64,000 bases of DNA from Xanthomonas rydalmerensis. GTDB lineage: Bacteria; Pseudomonadota; Gammaproteobacteria; Xanthomonadales; Xanthomonadaceae. The position numbers and the translations under genes were made by a program. The notes beneath the pieces were generated by a model that did no database searches, was not told the DNA's origin, and saw nothing but the letters and a program-made list of their open reading frames with translations. The stretch is taken from NCBI RefSeq assembly GCF_033170385.1, contig NZ_CP126170.1, forward strand, positions 4,612,001 through 4,676,000, read 5' to 3'. Positions 1-9,361 of this stretch are shown here, piece after piece (positions within the stretch are counted from its first letter, which is position 1; each line of letters begins with the position of its first letter).

Positions 1-1
1 T

Positions 2-862
<861 letters not shown>

Positions 863-1423
863 GGGCCGGGATTCGGGATTGGGGATTCGGGATGACCAGC
901 CTGCGGCTGGTGAAAGCCGGGATTCGTGATTCGGGATGGCAGCACGCTGTCCTGCAGGACTTGAGTGGCAAGCGATCCGACACAGCACGCGACACTGGTT
1001 GTAAGCGCTGCGCATCATCCTTGTAGGAGCGGCTTCAGCCGCGACGCCTGAAACCTGCATCGCCTCGCGAGGCGATGTCGAGCGAAGTGTTGCCGCGAAG
1101 AAACAGCGAGCGCCGAAGGCCGCACATTGCCATGTGGGAGGGGCTTCAGCCCCGACGCGACACTGGCTGAAGCAGCCAGGGCTGCAGCCCTGCTGCAACG
1201 AATGCCACGCCACACCCTGGCCGCAAATCGCGATCGCATCACCCAACCTCCATCGCCGACAGACAAACGGCGATGGGAATCCGAGAGAAATTCCTGCCCG
1301 CTTGCTGCGCGATCGGCCCCGACGCGCTATCGGGAAGGCATCGCGGCTGAAGCCGCTCCTACGCACGCACAGCGCGCGACACTCCAGCGAATCCCAAATC
1401 CCGACATCCCCAATCCCCGCCCC
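863..1423. repeat. Repeat-rich intergenic region between fis and the lipid operon
   Basis: No credible gene. It holds GGGATTCGGGATTGG-type tracts (about 866-893 and 907-937, complementary copies near 1385-1420) and three copies of a palindromic element of about 25 bp: 1022-1046 (TGTAGGAGCGGCTTCAGCCG...), 1133-1157 (variant with GGGGCTTCAGCCCC) and 1341-1362 (inverted). Open frames crossing it have repeat-derived composition. The two convergent genes either side end into this block. Confidence 0.8.
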
Positions 1424-2398
1424 TCACACCCATCCATAACGGATCAGGTGGAAGAACACCGGCGCGGCAAAGCACACCGAATCCAGGCGATCGAGCACGC
1501 CGCCGTGGCCTTCGATCATGTGGCCCCAGTCCTTGATGCCGCGGTCGCGCTTGATCGCCGACATCACCAGGCCGCCGAAGAAGCCCATCAGGTTGGCGAC
1601 CAGCGCCAGCGCGAACGCCTGCAGTGGCGAGAACGGGGTGATCCACCACAGCGCCGCGCCCAGCAGGCTGGCCGAAAGGATGCCGCCGACGAAGCCTTCC
1701 ACGGTCTTGGACGGCGACAGCCTGGGCGCGATCAGGTGCTTGCCGATCAGCTTGCCCCACACGTACTGCAGCACGTCCGAGGACTGCACCACGATCACCA
1801 GGAACGCAAACAGCAGCAGGTTGCGGCCTTCGTAGCCGGGAATCTTCAGGTTCAGCAGCGCCGGCACGTGCGAGATGCAGAACACGCAGATCATCAGCCC
1901 CCACTGCACTTTCGCGGTGCGCTCCAGGTAGCGCGTGGTGTCGCCGCCGATGGTGGACAGGATCGGCAGCACCAGGAACGCATAGACCGGGATCAGCAAC
2001 GTGTACAGGCCGTACCAGTCGCTCCACACCAGCCAGTACTGCCACGGCAGCACCACATAGAACGCGGCCAGCAGCGCGTAGTAGTCGCCGCGCCGGGTCG
2101 GGGTGAGGGTGATGAACTCGCGCAGTGCGAACAGCGACACCAGCGCGAACAGCACGATCACGCCCAGGCGGCCGAAGGCGAACGCCAGCGCCACCACCGC
2201 GGCCATCACCCACCAGGCGCGGATCCGCGCCACCAGGTTGTCCAGCACCGCGCTGTGCCGTCCGCGCGCGCGCCAGCGCAAGGTCTCGGCGATCAGCGTG
2301 GCCACGATCAGCACCGTGGCGATGCCCAGGAACAACCACACCGTCTGTTGCCGCAGCGAGGATTGCTGCAGGTGTTCGCTCAGCGCGATCGGATTCAT
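1424..2398 (-). CDS. Phosphatidate cytidylyltransferase (CdsA/YnbB-like)
   Basis: Makes CDP-diacylglycerol from phosphatidate and CTP in the inner membrane. The 324-residue product has about eight hydrophobic segments and ends with the CdsA signature (SAIKRDRGIKDWGHMI, then EGHGGVLDRLDS) close to the C-terminus. Its ATG overlaps the acyltransferase stop (ATGA), so the two are translationally coupled. It is the last gene of an eight-gene minus-strand operon whose other members include ynbA-, ynbC- and ynbD-like genes, so it corresponds best to E. coli YnbB. It is probably not the housekeeping CdsA, which normally sits with the ispC/bamA cluster. Confidence 0.88.
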   Translation of the reverse strand: MNPIALSEHLQQSSLRQQTVWLFLGIATVLIVATLIAETLRWRARGRHSAVLDNLVARIRAWWVMAAVVALAFAFGRLGVIVLFALVSLFALREFITLTPTRRGDYYALLAAFYVVLPWQYWLVWSDWYGLYTLLIPVYAFLVLPILSTIGGDTTRYLERTAKVQWGLMICVFCISHVPALLNLKIPGYEGRNLLLFAFLVIVVQSSDVLQYVWGKLIGKHLIAPRLSPSKTVEGFVGGILSASLLGAALWWITPFSPLQAFALALVANLMGFFGGLVMSAIKRDRGIKDWGHMIEGHGGVLDRLDSVCFAAPVFFHLIRYGWV

Positions 2399-3027
2399 CG
2401 GGCCGCCTCCGCCTGCTCCGGCGCCAAGGCCAGCAAGGCCGCACGCGCGCGATCGAGGAAGGCCTGCTTGTCCTCGCCGGCGCCCAGCCGCAGCGGTTCG
2501 CCGAAGGTGGTGGTGCACAGCAGCGGCAGCGGCAGCCACATGCCCTTGGGCATCACCCGCTTGAGGTTGTCGATCCACACCGGCACGAACTCCAGTTCCG
2601 GCCGCTGCCGCGCCAGGTGATAGAGACCGCTCTTGAACGGCAGCAGGCCATCCTCGGTGTTGCGCGTGCCTTCCGGGAACAGGATCAGCGAGCCGCCGGC
2701 GTCGACCGCCTCGCACAGGCAGGCGATCGGATCGCGCTGGCGCTGCTGCGGATCGCGCTCGATCAGCACGCCGTTGAACACGGCATGGATCAGGTAGCGA
2801 CGCAACGCGTCGCGCTGCCAGTAGTCGGCCGCCGCCACTGGCCGCACCTCGCGCCGCAGCGGCGCCGGCAACGACGACCAGATCAGCACGAAATCGCCGT
2901 GGCTGGCGTGGTTGCCGTAGTACACGCGGCGCTCGCTGGACGGCATGCAGCCACGCCACAGCGCACGTGCGCCGGTGAGCAGACGGATCGCGGCGCTGCA
3001 GCCGCGGGCGATCAGGCGGGCGATCAT
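2395..3027 (-). CDS. 1-acylglycerol-3-phosphate acyltransferase (PlsC family)
   Basis: Predicted to acylate lysophosphatidate or a similar lysolipid, feeding the adjacent cytidylyltransferase. It is 210 residues long. The HX4D catalytic motif is at H40-D45 (NHASHGDF) and the substrate-binding FPEGTRN motif is at about 117-123. The ATG at 3027 overlaps the stop of the preceding CDP-alcohol phosphatidyltransferase by four bases, and its own stop overlaps the cytidylyltransferase start, so start choice is well supported. The frame remains open upstream only because of GC bias. Confidence 0.87.
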   Translation of the reverse strand: MIARLIARGCSAAIRLLTGARALWRGCMPSSERRVYYGNHASHGDFVLIWSSLPAPLRREVRPVAAADYWQRDALRRYLIHAVFNGVLIERDPQQRQRDPIACLCEAVDAGGSLILFPEGTRNTEDGLLPFKSGLYHLARQRPELEFVPVWIDNLKRVMPKGMWLPLPLLCTTTFGEPLRLGAGEDKQAFLDRARAALLALAPEQAEAAR

Positions 3028-3677
3028 GTCCACTCCAGTTCGCGCACGATGGCGCGCACGCGCATCACGATGGTCAGGGCGGCGGCGGCGATCAGCAGCG
3101 CCAGCGCCACGGCCAGGATCATGTGGGCCAGCGTGGCGTGCTGCAGCAGCAGCGCCGCGGCCGCCGCCAACGCGGCCAGCGACAGCCAATGCATGCGCTG
3201 CACGCGCGCCATCGGCCCCTGCAGCGGTTCGCGCACCGCGCAGGCCAGGCCGAGCATGCGCACATAGGCGGTGCCCACGCACAGCAAGGCGGCGGCCCAG
3301 CCCAGTTCCGCGCCGATGCCCAGCACCGGCTGCAGGCCATAGCCCACGCCCAGGCACACCGCCACATCCGACAGCCGGTCCGGCGCCTCGTTGTACACCG
3401 CACCGGCACGGCCGATCAGTTGCGCCTGATGCGCCAGCAGCCCGTCCAGGCGGTTGCACAGCAGCCGCGCCTGCAACGCCAGCGCCGCCAGCACCAGCAG
3501 CGCGGCGGCATTGAGCGGCGGCTCGCGCCAGGCCAGGGCGAACATCAGCGCGGCCAGCACTGCGCACGCCAGCCCGGTCCACGACACGCCGTTGGGCGTG
3601 GCCCCGCGCGCGCGCAACGCCAGCGCCAGGCGCGCACGCCACTGCGCACGCCGCACCTGCCAGGTCGAACCGGCCAT
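3024..3677 (-). CDS. CDP-alcohol phosphatidyltransferase family protein (second copy in operon)
   Basis: A 217-residue integral membrane protein of the CDP-OH-P transferase family, which joins a CDP-activated lipid to an alcohol. The active-site string near residues 75-104 reads N75..D78-G79..A82, G92, N96, D100, D104. The first and third Asp of the textbook D..DG..AR...G...D...D motif are Asn here. The same Asn pattern occurs in the other copy in this operon (8747-9361), so it looks like a subfamily trait rather than decay. The ATG at 3677 shares a base with the stop of the preceding gene (TGATG) and the stop overlaps the acyltransferase start. Substrate unknown. Confidence 0.8.
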   Translation of the reverse strand: MAGSTWQVRRAQWRARLALALRARGATPNGVSWTGLACAVLAALMFALAWREPPLNAAALLVLAALALQARLLCNRLDGLLAHQAQLIGRAGAVYNEAPDRLSDVAVCLGVGYGLQPVLGIGAELGWAAALLCVGTAYVRMLGLACAVREPLQGPMARVQRMHWLSLAALAAAAALLLQHATLAHMILAVALALLIAAAALTIVMRVRAIVRELEWT

Positions 3678-5149
3678 CAGTCGCCGCCTCCACACCCGCC
3701 GCAGCCACCGCCGCCGCAACTGCTGCCGCCGCCGCCGTCGCTGCTGCCACCGCCGCCACCGCAGCTATTGGTCGACGCGTTACCACCGCCACCGTTGGAC
3801 AGCGGCGAACGCAAGGCGTGGTAGTCGGCCCAGGGCGTGGTCATCAACACACTGGTGCCGGCCAGGGCCAGCGGCAGCGCCAGGTGCGAACCGGGCGCCA
3901 GCGAGGGAGCGGCGACGCCGTCGCGCCAGGCCGCATCGCGATCGGCCAGCAGCGCGTCGCCGGCGACGCTGCGCCGCGGCGGCGTGAGCAGGAAGCCGAG
4001 CGCAACGACCGTGACCACCACCATCGCCGCCACCAGGAAGCCGATCGGGCGCTGCAACTGCAGGCCGATGCGCAGCTTCAGCAGGCCCACGGTCCACAGC
4101 GCCAGCAACGGTGCGGCGCCGAACAGGCGCGCACACAGCGCCTGCGCATGGCCCAGCCACAGCCCCTTGGCGACCAGGGCCCGGCGCAGCGGTGCGGCGT
4201 CGCGCCGCAAGGCGGCCAGCGCCTGCTGCAGCTGCGGTTGCGCGCGCACGATCGCCAGCGCGCGCTGCAGCGCCGGCGGTGCGGCGACCCGGGTGTGTTC
4301 CAGCCGCGCGTGGCGGCGCAGGCGCGGGTCGGCTTGCAGGCGCACCGCGCCGGCCGCCAGCAGCAGGGCCAGTTGCTGATCGGCGACGCGCTCGCTGCCG
4401 CCGGCCAGATACGCCAGCTCGGCCGGATCCAGCGGCGCCTCGGTGTCGCCGCCGCGCAGTCCGCGTACGGCCAGGCGCAGCCGCGCGCCCAGGCTCCAGG
4501 CCAGGCCGATGCCGGCCAGGAACAGCAGCAGGAACGGCGGCCCGGGCCAATGCAGCGGCGAGTGCGGGCCGTTGCCCTGCCAGAGCACCGCGAACAGCAG
4601 CGCCACGCCCAGGATCCAGCCCCACAGGGCGACGCCGCCGCGCGCGCGGACCACACGGCGCGTGCCTGCCTGGCGCGGTGCCGGCGCGGTCGGCGCGCCG
4701 GCCGGGGCCGGCCAGCACGCCAACGGCGGCTCGCCGAAGTGATGCCAGTAGTGCCCCAGCGTGGCCTTGTACTGCGCCTGAAAGCGCTCGGCGTCGGCCG
4801 GGTCGCCGCGCCCGGGGTGATGATGCAGGGTGATCCGCAGCACCTGCGGACAGAACCGTTGCCAGTACTCGCGGGTGTCGGTGAGGTGGGTATGCCAGAC
4901 CTGGTCGACCAGGGCGCTGGGCGTCACCTCCTCGCCGGCCACGCAGGCCAGGAAGCAGAAGCGCCGGTACTCCTCGACCGCCCGCGCGGCCAGCGCCTGC
5001 GACACGTTGGCTTCCTTGGCGACGCGGCGCACGAACGCCGGCAGCGCCGCTTCGCCGTCGCCGAAACGGTAGGCCTGCAGGCGCTGCCACAGCGCGTGCC
5101 GGGCCGCATCCACCTCGGAGCGCAAGGTCGTTGCGGGTTCGTCGGTCAT
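3677..5149 (-). CDS. TIGR04222-like domain membrane protein with Gly/Cys-rich tail
   Basis: A 490-residue protein. The N-terminal part has a conserved-looking DQVWHTHLTDT and LHHHPGRGD region, the middle has several transmembrane segments (GWILGVALLFAVLW, FLLLFLAGIGLAW, later LVAAMVVVTVVALGFLL), and the last 35 residues or so are almost only Gly, Ser and Cys. This matches the layout of TIGR04222 proteins, which have no known function. Start chosen at the ATG at 5149 because GAGGAGG lies 8 bases before it; a TTG seven codons earlier is less likely. It sits inside the coupled lipid operon, which suggests a membrane role there, but that is inference. Confidence 0.75.
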   Translation of the reverse strand: MTDEPATTLRSEVDAARHALWQRLQAYRFGDGEAALPAFVRRVAKEANVSQALAARAVEEYRRFCFLACVAGEEVTPSALVDQVWHTHLTDTREYWQRFCPQVLRITLHHHPGRGDPADAERFQAQYKATLGHYWHHFGEPPLACWPAPAGAPTAPAPRQAGTRRVVRARGGVALWGWILGVALLFAVLWQGNGPHSPLHWPGPPFLLLFLAGIGLAWSLGARLRLAVRGLRGGDTEAPLDPAELAYLAGGSERVADQQLALLLAAGAVRLQADPRLRRHARLEHTRVAAPPALQRALAIVRAQPQLQQALAALRRDAAPLRRALVAKGLWLGHAQALCARLFGAAPLLALWTVGLLKLRIGLQLQRPIGFLVAAMVVVTVVALGFLLTPPRRSVAGDALLADRDAAWRDGVAAPSLAPGSHLALPLALAGTSVLMTTPWADYHALRSPLSNGGGGNASTNSCGGGGGSSDGGGGSSCGGGGCGGCGGGD

Positions 5150-5162
5150 GGCGTCTGCCTCC

Positions 5163-5597
5163 TCATGCAAACTGCCCCGTGCACAGCGCCAGTACCAGTG
5201 CCAGCAGCTGCACCGCGAGGGCGATCAACTGCCGCCGCAGCAGGCGGCGCATGCCCTGCCAGCGCGCCAGCCAGTCGCGCGGCGGCGGCAGCGTGCGCAG
5301 CAGGCCCAACCTGCGCAGGACCGCGTCCAGATCGGCACCGGCGCGCGCTGGATCCGCTTCGGCCAGCACTGCCTCCAGCAGATCCGCATCCAGGCCGACC
5401 CGCGCCGCCCAGTAGCGCTGCAGCAGGCCGGCCAGCGCCGAGCATCCGCACAGCGCCGCGGCGAGCACGGCGCCGGTGCCGGCATACCAGGCGACCAGCA
5501 GCAGAGCCGTTGCCAACACCACCTGCGACAGCCGGTCCAGCGACGCGCCCTGGCGCAGCACGGCCGCCATCGTGCGCAGTTCCAGCGACGCGCTCAT
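5163..5597 (-). CDS. Small membrane protein of the lipid operon, unknown function
   Basis: A 144-residue protein with two hydrophobic segments near residues 25-55 (VVLATALLLVAWYAGTGAVL) and one at the C-terminus (LIALAVQLLALVLALC), separated by a charged stretch rich in Arg, Asp and Leu. No family recognised. Its ATG overlaps the stop of the PAP2-phosphatase gene (ATGA), and 13 bases separate its stop from the next gene, so it belongs to the operon. It could be a partner or scaffold for the TIGR04222-like protein, but nothing in the sequence shows that. Confidence 0.7.
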   Translation of the reverse strand: MSASLELRTMAAVLRQGASLDRLSQVVLATALLLVAWYAGTGAVLAAALCGCSALAGLLQRYWAARVGLDADLLEAVLAEADPARAGADLDAVLRRLGLLRTLPPPRDWLARWQGMRRLLRRQLIALAVQLLALVLALCTGQFA

Positions 5598-6931
5598 GCC
5601 GGCAGCTCCTGCGCCTGCAGCGGCGGCGGCGGCGCAGTGCAGGCGGCGGCGATGGCGGCACGCTGCGCCGGCCCCAGCACGATGCGTGGCGCGCGCGCCT
5701 GCAGCAGCGCCAGCGCGTCGTCCACGCTGACGGCGCGGCCGCTGCGCAGCAACCAGGTGGCGACCGCGGCCGCGCTGCGCGAATAGCCCAGCGCGCAGCA
5801 GGCCAGCACCGGGCCGTGCACGCGCACCGCTTCGATCGCGTCGGCGGCCGCACGCAGGGCCGTGGCCGGCGGCGCCACCAGGTCCAGCATCGGCACCACG
5901 CGGTCGTGCGCCTGCGCCGGATGCAACGACAGTTCCGCGCTGACGTCGACCACCGCGGCGAAGCGCGTGCGCTCGCCGCGGCCCGGCATGCGCCCGAGCC
6001 AGACGCCGTCGGCGATCGCGCGTGGCGCCGGATCGCGCCAGGTCCAGGCGCGCGAGTTGAGCCACGCGGCAACCAGGTACGGCGCGTACAACCAGCGCGC
6101 GGCCAGGCTCAGGCGGCCGTCGGTGCGCTTCTGCAAGCCGAGCGGACCGAGCAGCGCATAGCTGAGCGCGACCAGCAGCAGCGACAGCGCCGGCCACAGC
6201 AGCCACCAGCCGGCGCCACCGAGCGCGCGTGCGGCGGCCACGCAGGCCGCGCTGCCGAGCAGGTACAGCGCGGCCAGGCGCCAGCGCCGCGGATCGCGCG
6301 CGAGTGCCGCCGCGCGCAACGGCGCGGCGATGCGCTCCGGCCATAGCCACACGCACAGCCAGCCGGCGGCCAGGCCGGTGGGCACATCCAGGAAGTGGTG
6401 CTGATAGGTGGTCAGCACCGACAGCCCGATCAGCGCGAACCAGCCGTGCAGGGCCAATCGCGCCAGCCCGTGCAGGTGCTGGGCGTAACGCACCCACAGC
6501 ACCACCAGCAGCACGATGTGCAGCGACGGCGCCTGGTTGAACGGTTTGTCGAAGCCGAGCAGCACCGCGAACAGCCAGCCGAACACGCCCTCGGTGGGCG
6601 GCCGCTCGAAACCGAAGCGCAGCGGCCACAGCAGGAAGCAACCCACCGCCAGCAACTGCGCGGTGAGCAGGCGCCGCGCATGCGTGTCCAGTTCGGCACG
6701 CGTGCGGCACACGAAGAACGAGGCCACGTAGAACAGGTCGATCGACCAGTACGGCACGATGGTCCACGGCCAGAACGGGATCTGGGTTTCCCAGGCGAAT
6801 GGCAGCGACGGCACCTCGACGCGACGCGCGGCCAGCGTGTTGGCCAAGCCGTAGCTGAGGAAGAAGAACGGCCCCAGCAGCGCCAGCCAGACCAGCGCAC
6901 GCCGCCACGGCCGCGCGGCGGCAACGCTCAT
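5594..6931 (-). CDS. PAP2 - dual-specificity phosphatase fusion membrane protein (YnbD-like)
   Basis: A 445-residue inner-membrane protein. The N-terminal two thirds are a PAP2-type integral phosphatase: PSLH follows KPFNQA, and HHFLDVPTG supplies the His-x3-Asp. The C-terminal domain has a Cys-x5-Arg phosphatase loop, CALGYSRS with C379 and R385. The same fusion is found in E. coli YnbD (430 residues). It probably dephosphorylates a lipid phosphate intermediate of this pathway; whether the Cys-based domain acts on lipid or protein is not visible. Overlaps both neighbours by ATGA. Confidence 0.85.
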   Translation of the reverse strand: MSVAAARPWRRALVWLALLGPFFFLSYGLANTLAARRVEVPSLPFAWETQIPFWPWTIVPYWSIDLFYVASFFVCRTRAELDTHARRLLTAQLLAVGCFLLWPLRFGFERPPTEGVFGWLFAVLLGFDKPFNQAPSLHIVLLVVLWVRYAQHLHGLARLALHGWFALIGLSVLTTYQHHFLDVPTGLAAGWLCVWLWPERIAAPLRAAALARDPRRWRLAALYLLGSAACVAAARALGGAGWWLLWPALSLLLVALSYALLGPLGLQKRTDGRLSLAARWLYAPYLVAAWLNSRAWTWRDPAPRAIADGVWLGRMPGRGERTRFAAVVDVSAELSLHPAQAHDRVVPMLDLVAPPATALRAAADAIEAVRVHGPVLACCALGYSRSAAAVATWLLRSGRAVSVDDALALLQARAPRIVLGPAQRAAIAAACTAPPPPLQAQELPA

Positions 6932-8682
6932 GGCGCGGTCCGCTGCGCCAGCGACACGGTGAAGATGCCCCAGTCGTCGATGCGCTGCTCCAGCTTGCGG
7001 AAGCCGGCCGCGCACACCAGCTCGTCCATCTCCTGCTGGGTACGCCGGCGCATCACCCAGGCCGCACCGCCGCGGTGGCTGGTCAACGCGCGGGCGATGA
7101 ATTCCAGCTGCGGATGCCAGGGCTGGCCGGTGTAGGCCAGGTAACCGCCCGGCTCCACCGCCGCGGCCACGCCCTGCAGCGAGCGCAGCACCTGGTCGTT
7201 GTCCGGGAACAGCTCGTACAGGCCCGACACCACCGCCAGCGTCGGCCGCGGCTGCAGCGCCGCCAGCGCATCGCGGTCGAAGGCATCGCCCTGCTCGAAG
7301 CGGGCGATGTCGGTGGCGCCGAGCGCGGCGATCAGCGCGCGGCCCTGCGCCACGTTCAAGGGACTGAAATCGCGCAGCAGGATCGCGTCGGCGCGCTGGC
7401 TGCCACCGGCCAGCGCTTCCAGTACGTAGCGGCCATGGCCGGCGGCGATGTCCAGCGCGCGCACCGGCAGGCCGGCGGCGCGCAGGCGCTGCATCGCCAG
7501 GCCCAGCAGTTCGTGCAGGTGCTGGCGACGCACGCGGATGCCGCGCCAGCCGATCGCATCCAGGTAGTTGCGGTCGATCATCCGCCCCAGCGGGCCGCGC
7601 CCGGCGGCCTGATCGCGGTAGATGTAGTCCAGCGTGCTGCCGGAATCGAAGCCGGTCTGCAGGCCCAGCGCGATGCCCTCGGACAGCCGCCCACCCAGGC
7701 GCAGGCCGGCGCGCACGCCGCGCCAGCGCAGGTCCTGCAGGCTGTAGCGCTCCGGCGGCCAGGCCAGGCGCTCGGCTTCCTCGAAGGTCGGGCCATGCCG
7801 GTGCGCCTGCAGCAGGCTGGGCAGCGCCGGCGCGGCGGCGAAGCGCTCGCGCACGAAGCGGCGGATCTGCGCCAGCGCCGGTGCGCGGTCGCGCTCGCCC
7901 AGGGTGTCGTGGAAGAAACCGGGCAGCAGGTGGCGCTCCTTCACCGGCGAGGACAAGCGCTCGTAGAAGCGATCCTGCGGCCCGCGATGCACCACGAAAT
8001 CGCTGCCCGACACCAGCAGCTGCACCGGCACGGTGATCGCCTGCGCGTCGCCGACCACGCGGTCGGCCGCCGCATACAGACCCAGCAGCACCCGCACCGA
8101 GATCGGCCGGGTGATCAACGGATCGCTGCGGTAGCTCTCGACCCGCGCCGGGTCGTGGGTCAGCCACTGCGGCTTGACGTAGCTGTTGACGAAGAAGTTG
8201 CCGCGCAACTTCTGCATCAGGGCCAGCCCGGGCCGTGCGAACGGCACGTACAGCTTGACCTTGAACGCCGGCGAGGCCAGCACCAGCGCGCGCAGCGGCG
8301 GCGCGTAGTCGTGCACCCAGGTGCTGGCGACCACCGCGCCCACGCTCTGCGCGATCACCACGATGTCCTGCACGGCGATACCGTGGACCTGCCCGATGTG
8401 CGCGACGAAGCGGTCCAGGTCGCGCACCAGCGCCGGGAAGCCGGGCGCGTCGCCGCGCGCGCCGGGCGAGCGGCCGTTGCCGCGCGCATCCCAGGCGAAC
8501 ACCGCGCAGTCGTCCAGGCCCAGTTCCTCGGCCAGGTGCATGACCCGCCCGGAATGCTCGTGGCCGCGGTGCAGCAGCACGATCGCCCGCGGCGGCGCCA
8601 CCGGTGCGGGGGCCGGCCAGTGCCGGTAGAACAGCCGTGTGCCGTCGAAACTGGCGAATTCGCTTTCGTTGACCTGCCGCAT
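6928..8682 (-). CDS. Bifunctional alpha/beta hydrolase - SAM-dependent methyltransferase (YnbC-like)
   Basis: A 584-residue two-domain protein. Residues 1-300 are a serine hydrolase of the lysophospholipase/monoacylglycerol lipase type: FDGTRLFYRHW, oxyanion region LLHRGHEHSGR, nucleophile S113 in AQSVGA, and an acidic residue in LVSGSDFVVH with His in FFHDT. After a linker, a class I methyltransferase follows, with SAM motif I ALDIAAGHGRY near residue 410. E. coli YnbC (585 residues) has the same fusion. Start placed at the ATG at 8682; an ATG at 8715 would add 11 residues. A cytosolic or peripheral role acting on lipid head groups is inferred from the neighbours. Confidence 0.87.
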   Translation of the reverse strand: MRQVNESEFASFDGTRLFYRHWPAPAPVAPPRAIVLLHRGHEHSGRVMHLAEELGLDDCAVFAWDARGNGRSPGARGDAPGFPALVRDLDRFVAHIGQVHGIAVQDIVVIAQSVGAVVASTWVHDYAPPLRALVLASPAFKVKLYVPFARPGLALMQKLRGNFFVNSYVKPQWLTHDPARVESYRSDPLITRPISVRVLLGLYAAADRVVGDAQAITVPVQLLVSGSDFVVHRGPQDRFYERLSSPVKERHLLPGFFHDTLGERDRAPALAQIRRFVRERFAAAPALPSLLQAHRHGPTFEEAERLAWPPERYSLQDLRWRGVRAGLRLGGRLSEGIALGLQTGFDSGSTLDYIYRDQAAGRGPLGRMIDRNYLDAIGWRGIRVRRQHLHELLGLAMQRLRAAGLPVRALDIAAGHGRYVLEALAGGSQRADAILLRDFSPLNVAQGRALIAALGATDIARFEQGDAFDRDALAALQPRPTLAVVSGLYELFPDNDQVLRSLQGVAAAVEPGGYLAYTGQPWHPQLEFIARALTSHRGGAAWVMRRRTQQEMDELVCAAGFRKLEQRIDDWGIFTVSLAQRTAP

Positions 8683-8746
8683 CCGTTGCCGATGTCCTGT
8701 CTGTGGTGAATCCATGTATCCCGCGGCCCGCAATGGCCGCACCCGC

Positions 8747-9361
8747 TCAGTCGCGCGCGTCCGCCTCGCGCAATCCGGCCGCGACGCGGCGCACCGTCGT
8801 CGACACGCACAGGAACGCCACCACCCCAGCGAAGCCATTGACGGCTGGCGCACCGGGCAACCCGCACGCCAGCAACACCCCCAGCACGCCGACGCAGAAG
8901 GCGCGATCGCTCTTGCCCATCGGCCCATCGTAACGGCGGCTGGCGCCGACCATCAGCCCCAGCACCCCGGCATACTCGGTCAGCGCCGCGGTCAGCACCA
9001 TCAACCACACCCAGCCGCCCATCACGCCCGGCACGCTCAGCAGGCTCAGGTACAGCGCCGCATCGGCCACCACGTCGCACAGTTCGTTGAGGTAGGCGCC
9101 CAGCCGCGACTGCTGGCCGAACTCGCGCGCCAGCATGCCGTCCACCGCGTTCAAGGCCATCCGCAGCAGCATCCACACCGGCAGCAGCGCATACCACAGC
9201 GGCTGCGCCGCGCCTTGCGCGTAGACCACCGCGGCGACCAGCAGCGACAGCAGCGCCGCGGCCACCGTCACCTGGTTGGCGGTGACGCCGAGTCGGTCCA
9301 GCACGCGCACGCCCGGCCGCAGCAGGTCCTGGAAACGTCCTTTGAGGGCATAGATCGACAC
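8747..9361 (-). CDS. CDP-alcohol phosphatidyltransferase family protein (YnbA-like)
   Basis: First gene of the eight-gene lipid operon. The product is 204 residues (E. coli YnbA is 201) with several membrane segments. The active-site string is N71..D74-G75..A78-R79, G88, N92, D96, D100, again with Asn in place of two of the usual Asp. The frame is open further upstream, but a GTG at 9361 is preferred: the product then starts MSIYALKGRF, as in family members, with AGGA about 8 bases upstream. The head-group alcohol cannot be told from sequence; the related activities make phosphatidylglycerophosphate, phosphatidylserine or phosphatidylinositol-type lipids. Confidence 0.85.
   Translation of the reverse strand: MSIYALKGRFQDLLRPGVRVLDRLGVTANQVTVAAALLSLLVAAVVYAQGAAQPLWYALLPVWMLLRMALNAVDGMLAREFGQQSRLGAYLNELCDVVADAALYLSLLSVPGVMGGWVWLMVLTAALTEYAGVLGLMVGASRRYDGPMGKSDRAFCVGVLGVLLACGLPGAPAVNGFAGVVAFLCVSTTVRRVAAGLREADARD

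Noticed and set aside
1127..8709. Long open frames on the plus strand over the lipid operon (for example 3818-6346 and 7075-8709)
   Set aside because: They are Arg/Gln/His/Ala-rich, match no family and lie opposite genes with clear domains. GC-rich third positions keep the reverse frames open.
8682..8715. ATG at 8715 as the start of the hydrolase-methyltransferase
   Set aside because: It adds eleven residues with no conserved content. The hydrolase domain begins just after the 8682 start, though neither has a strong ribosome-binding site, so this remains open.
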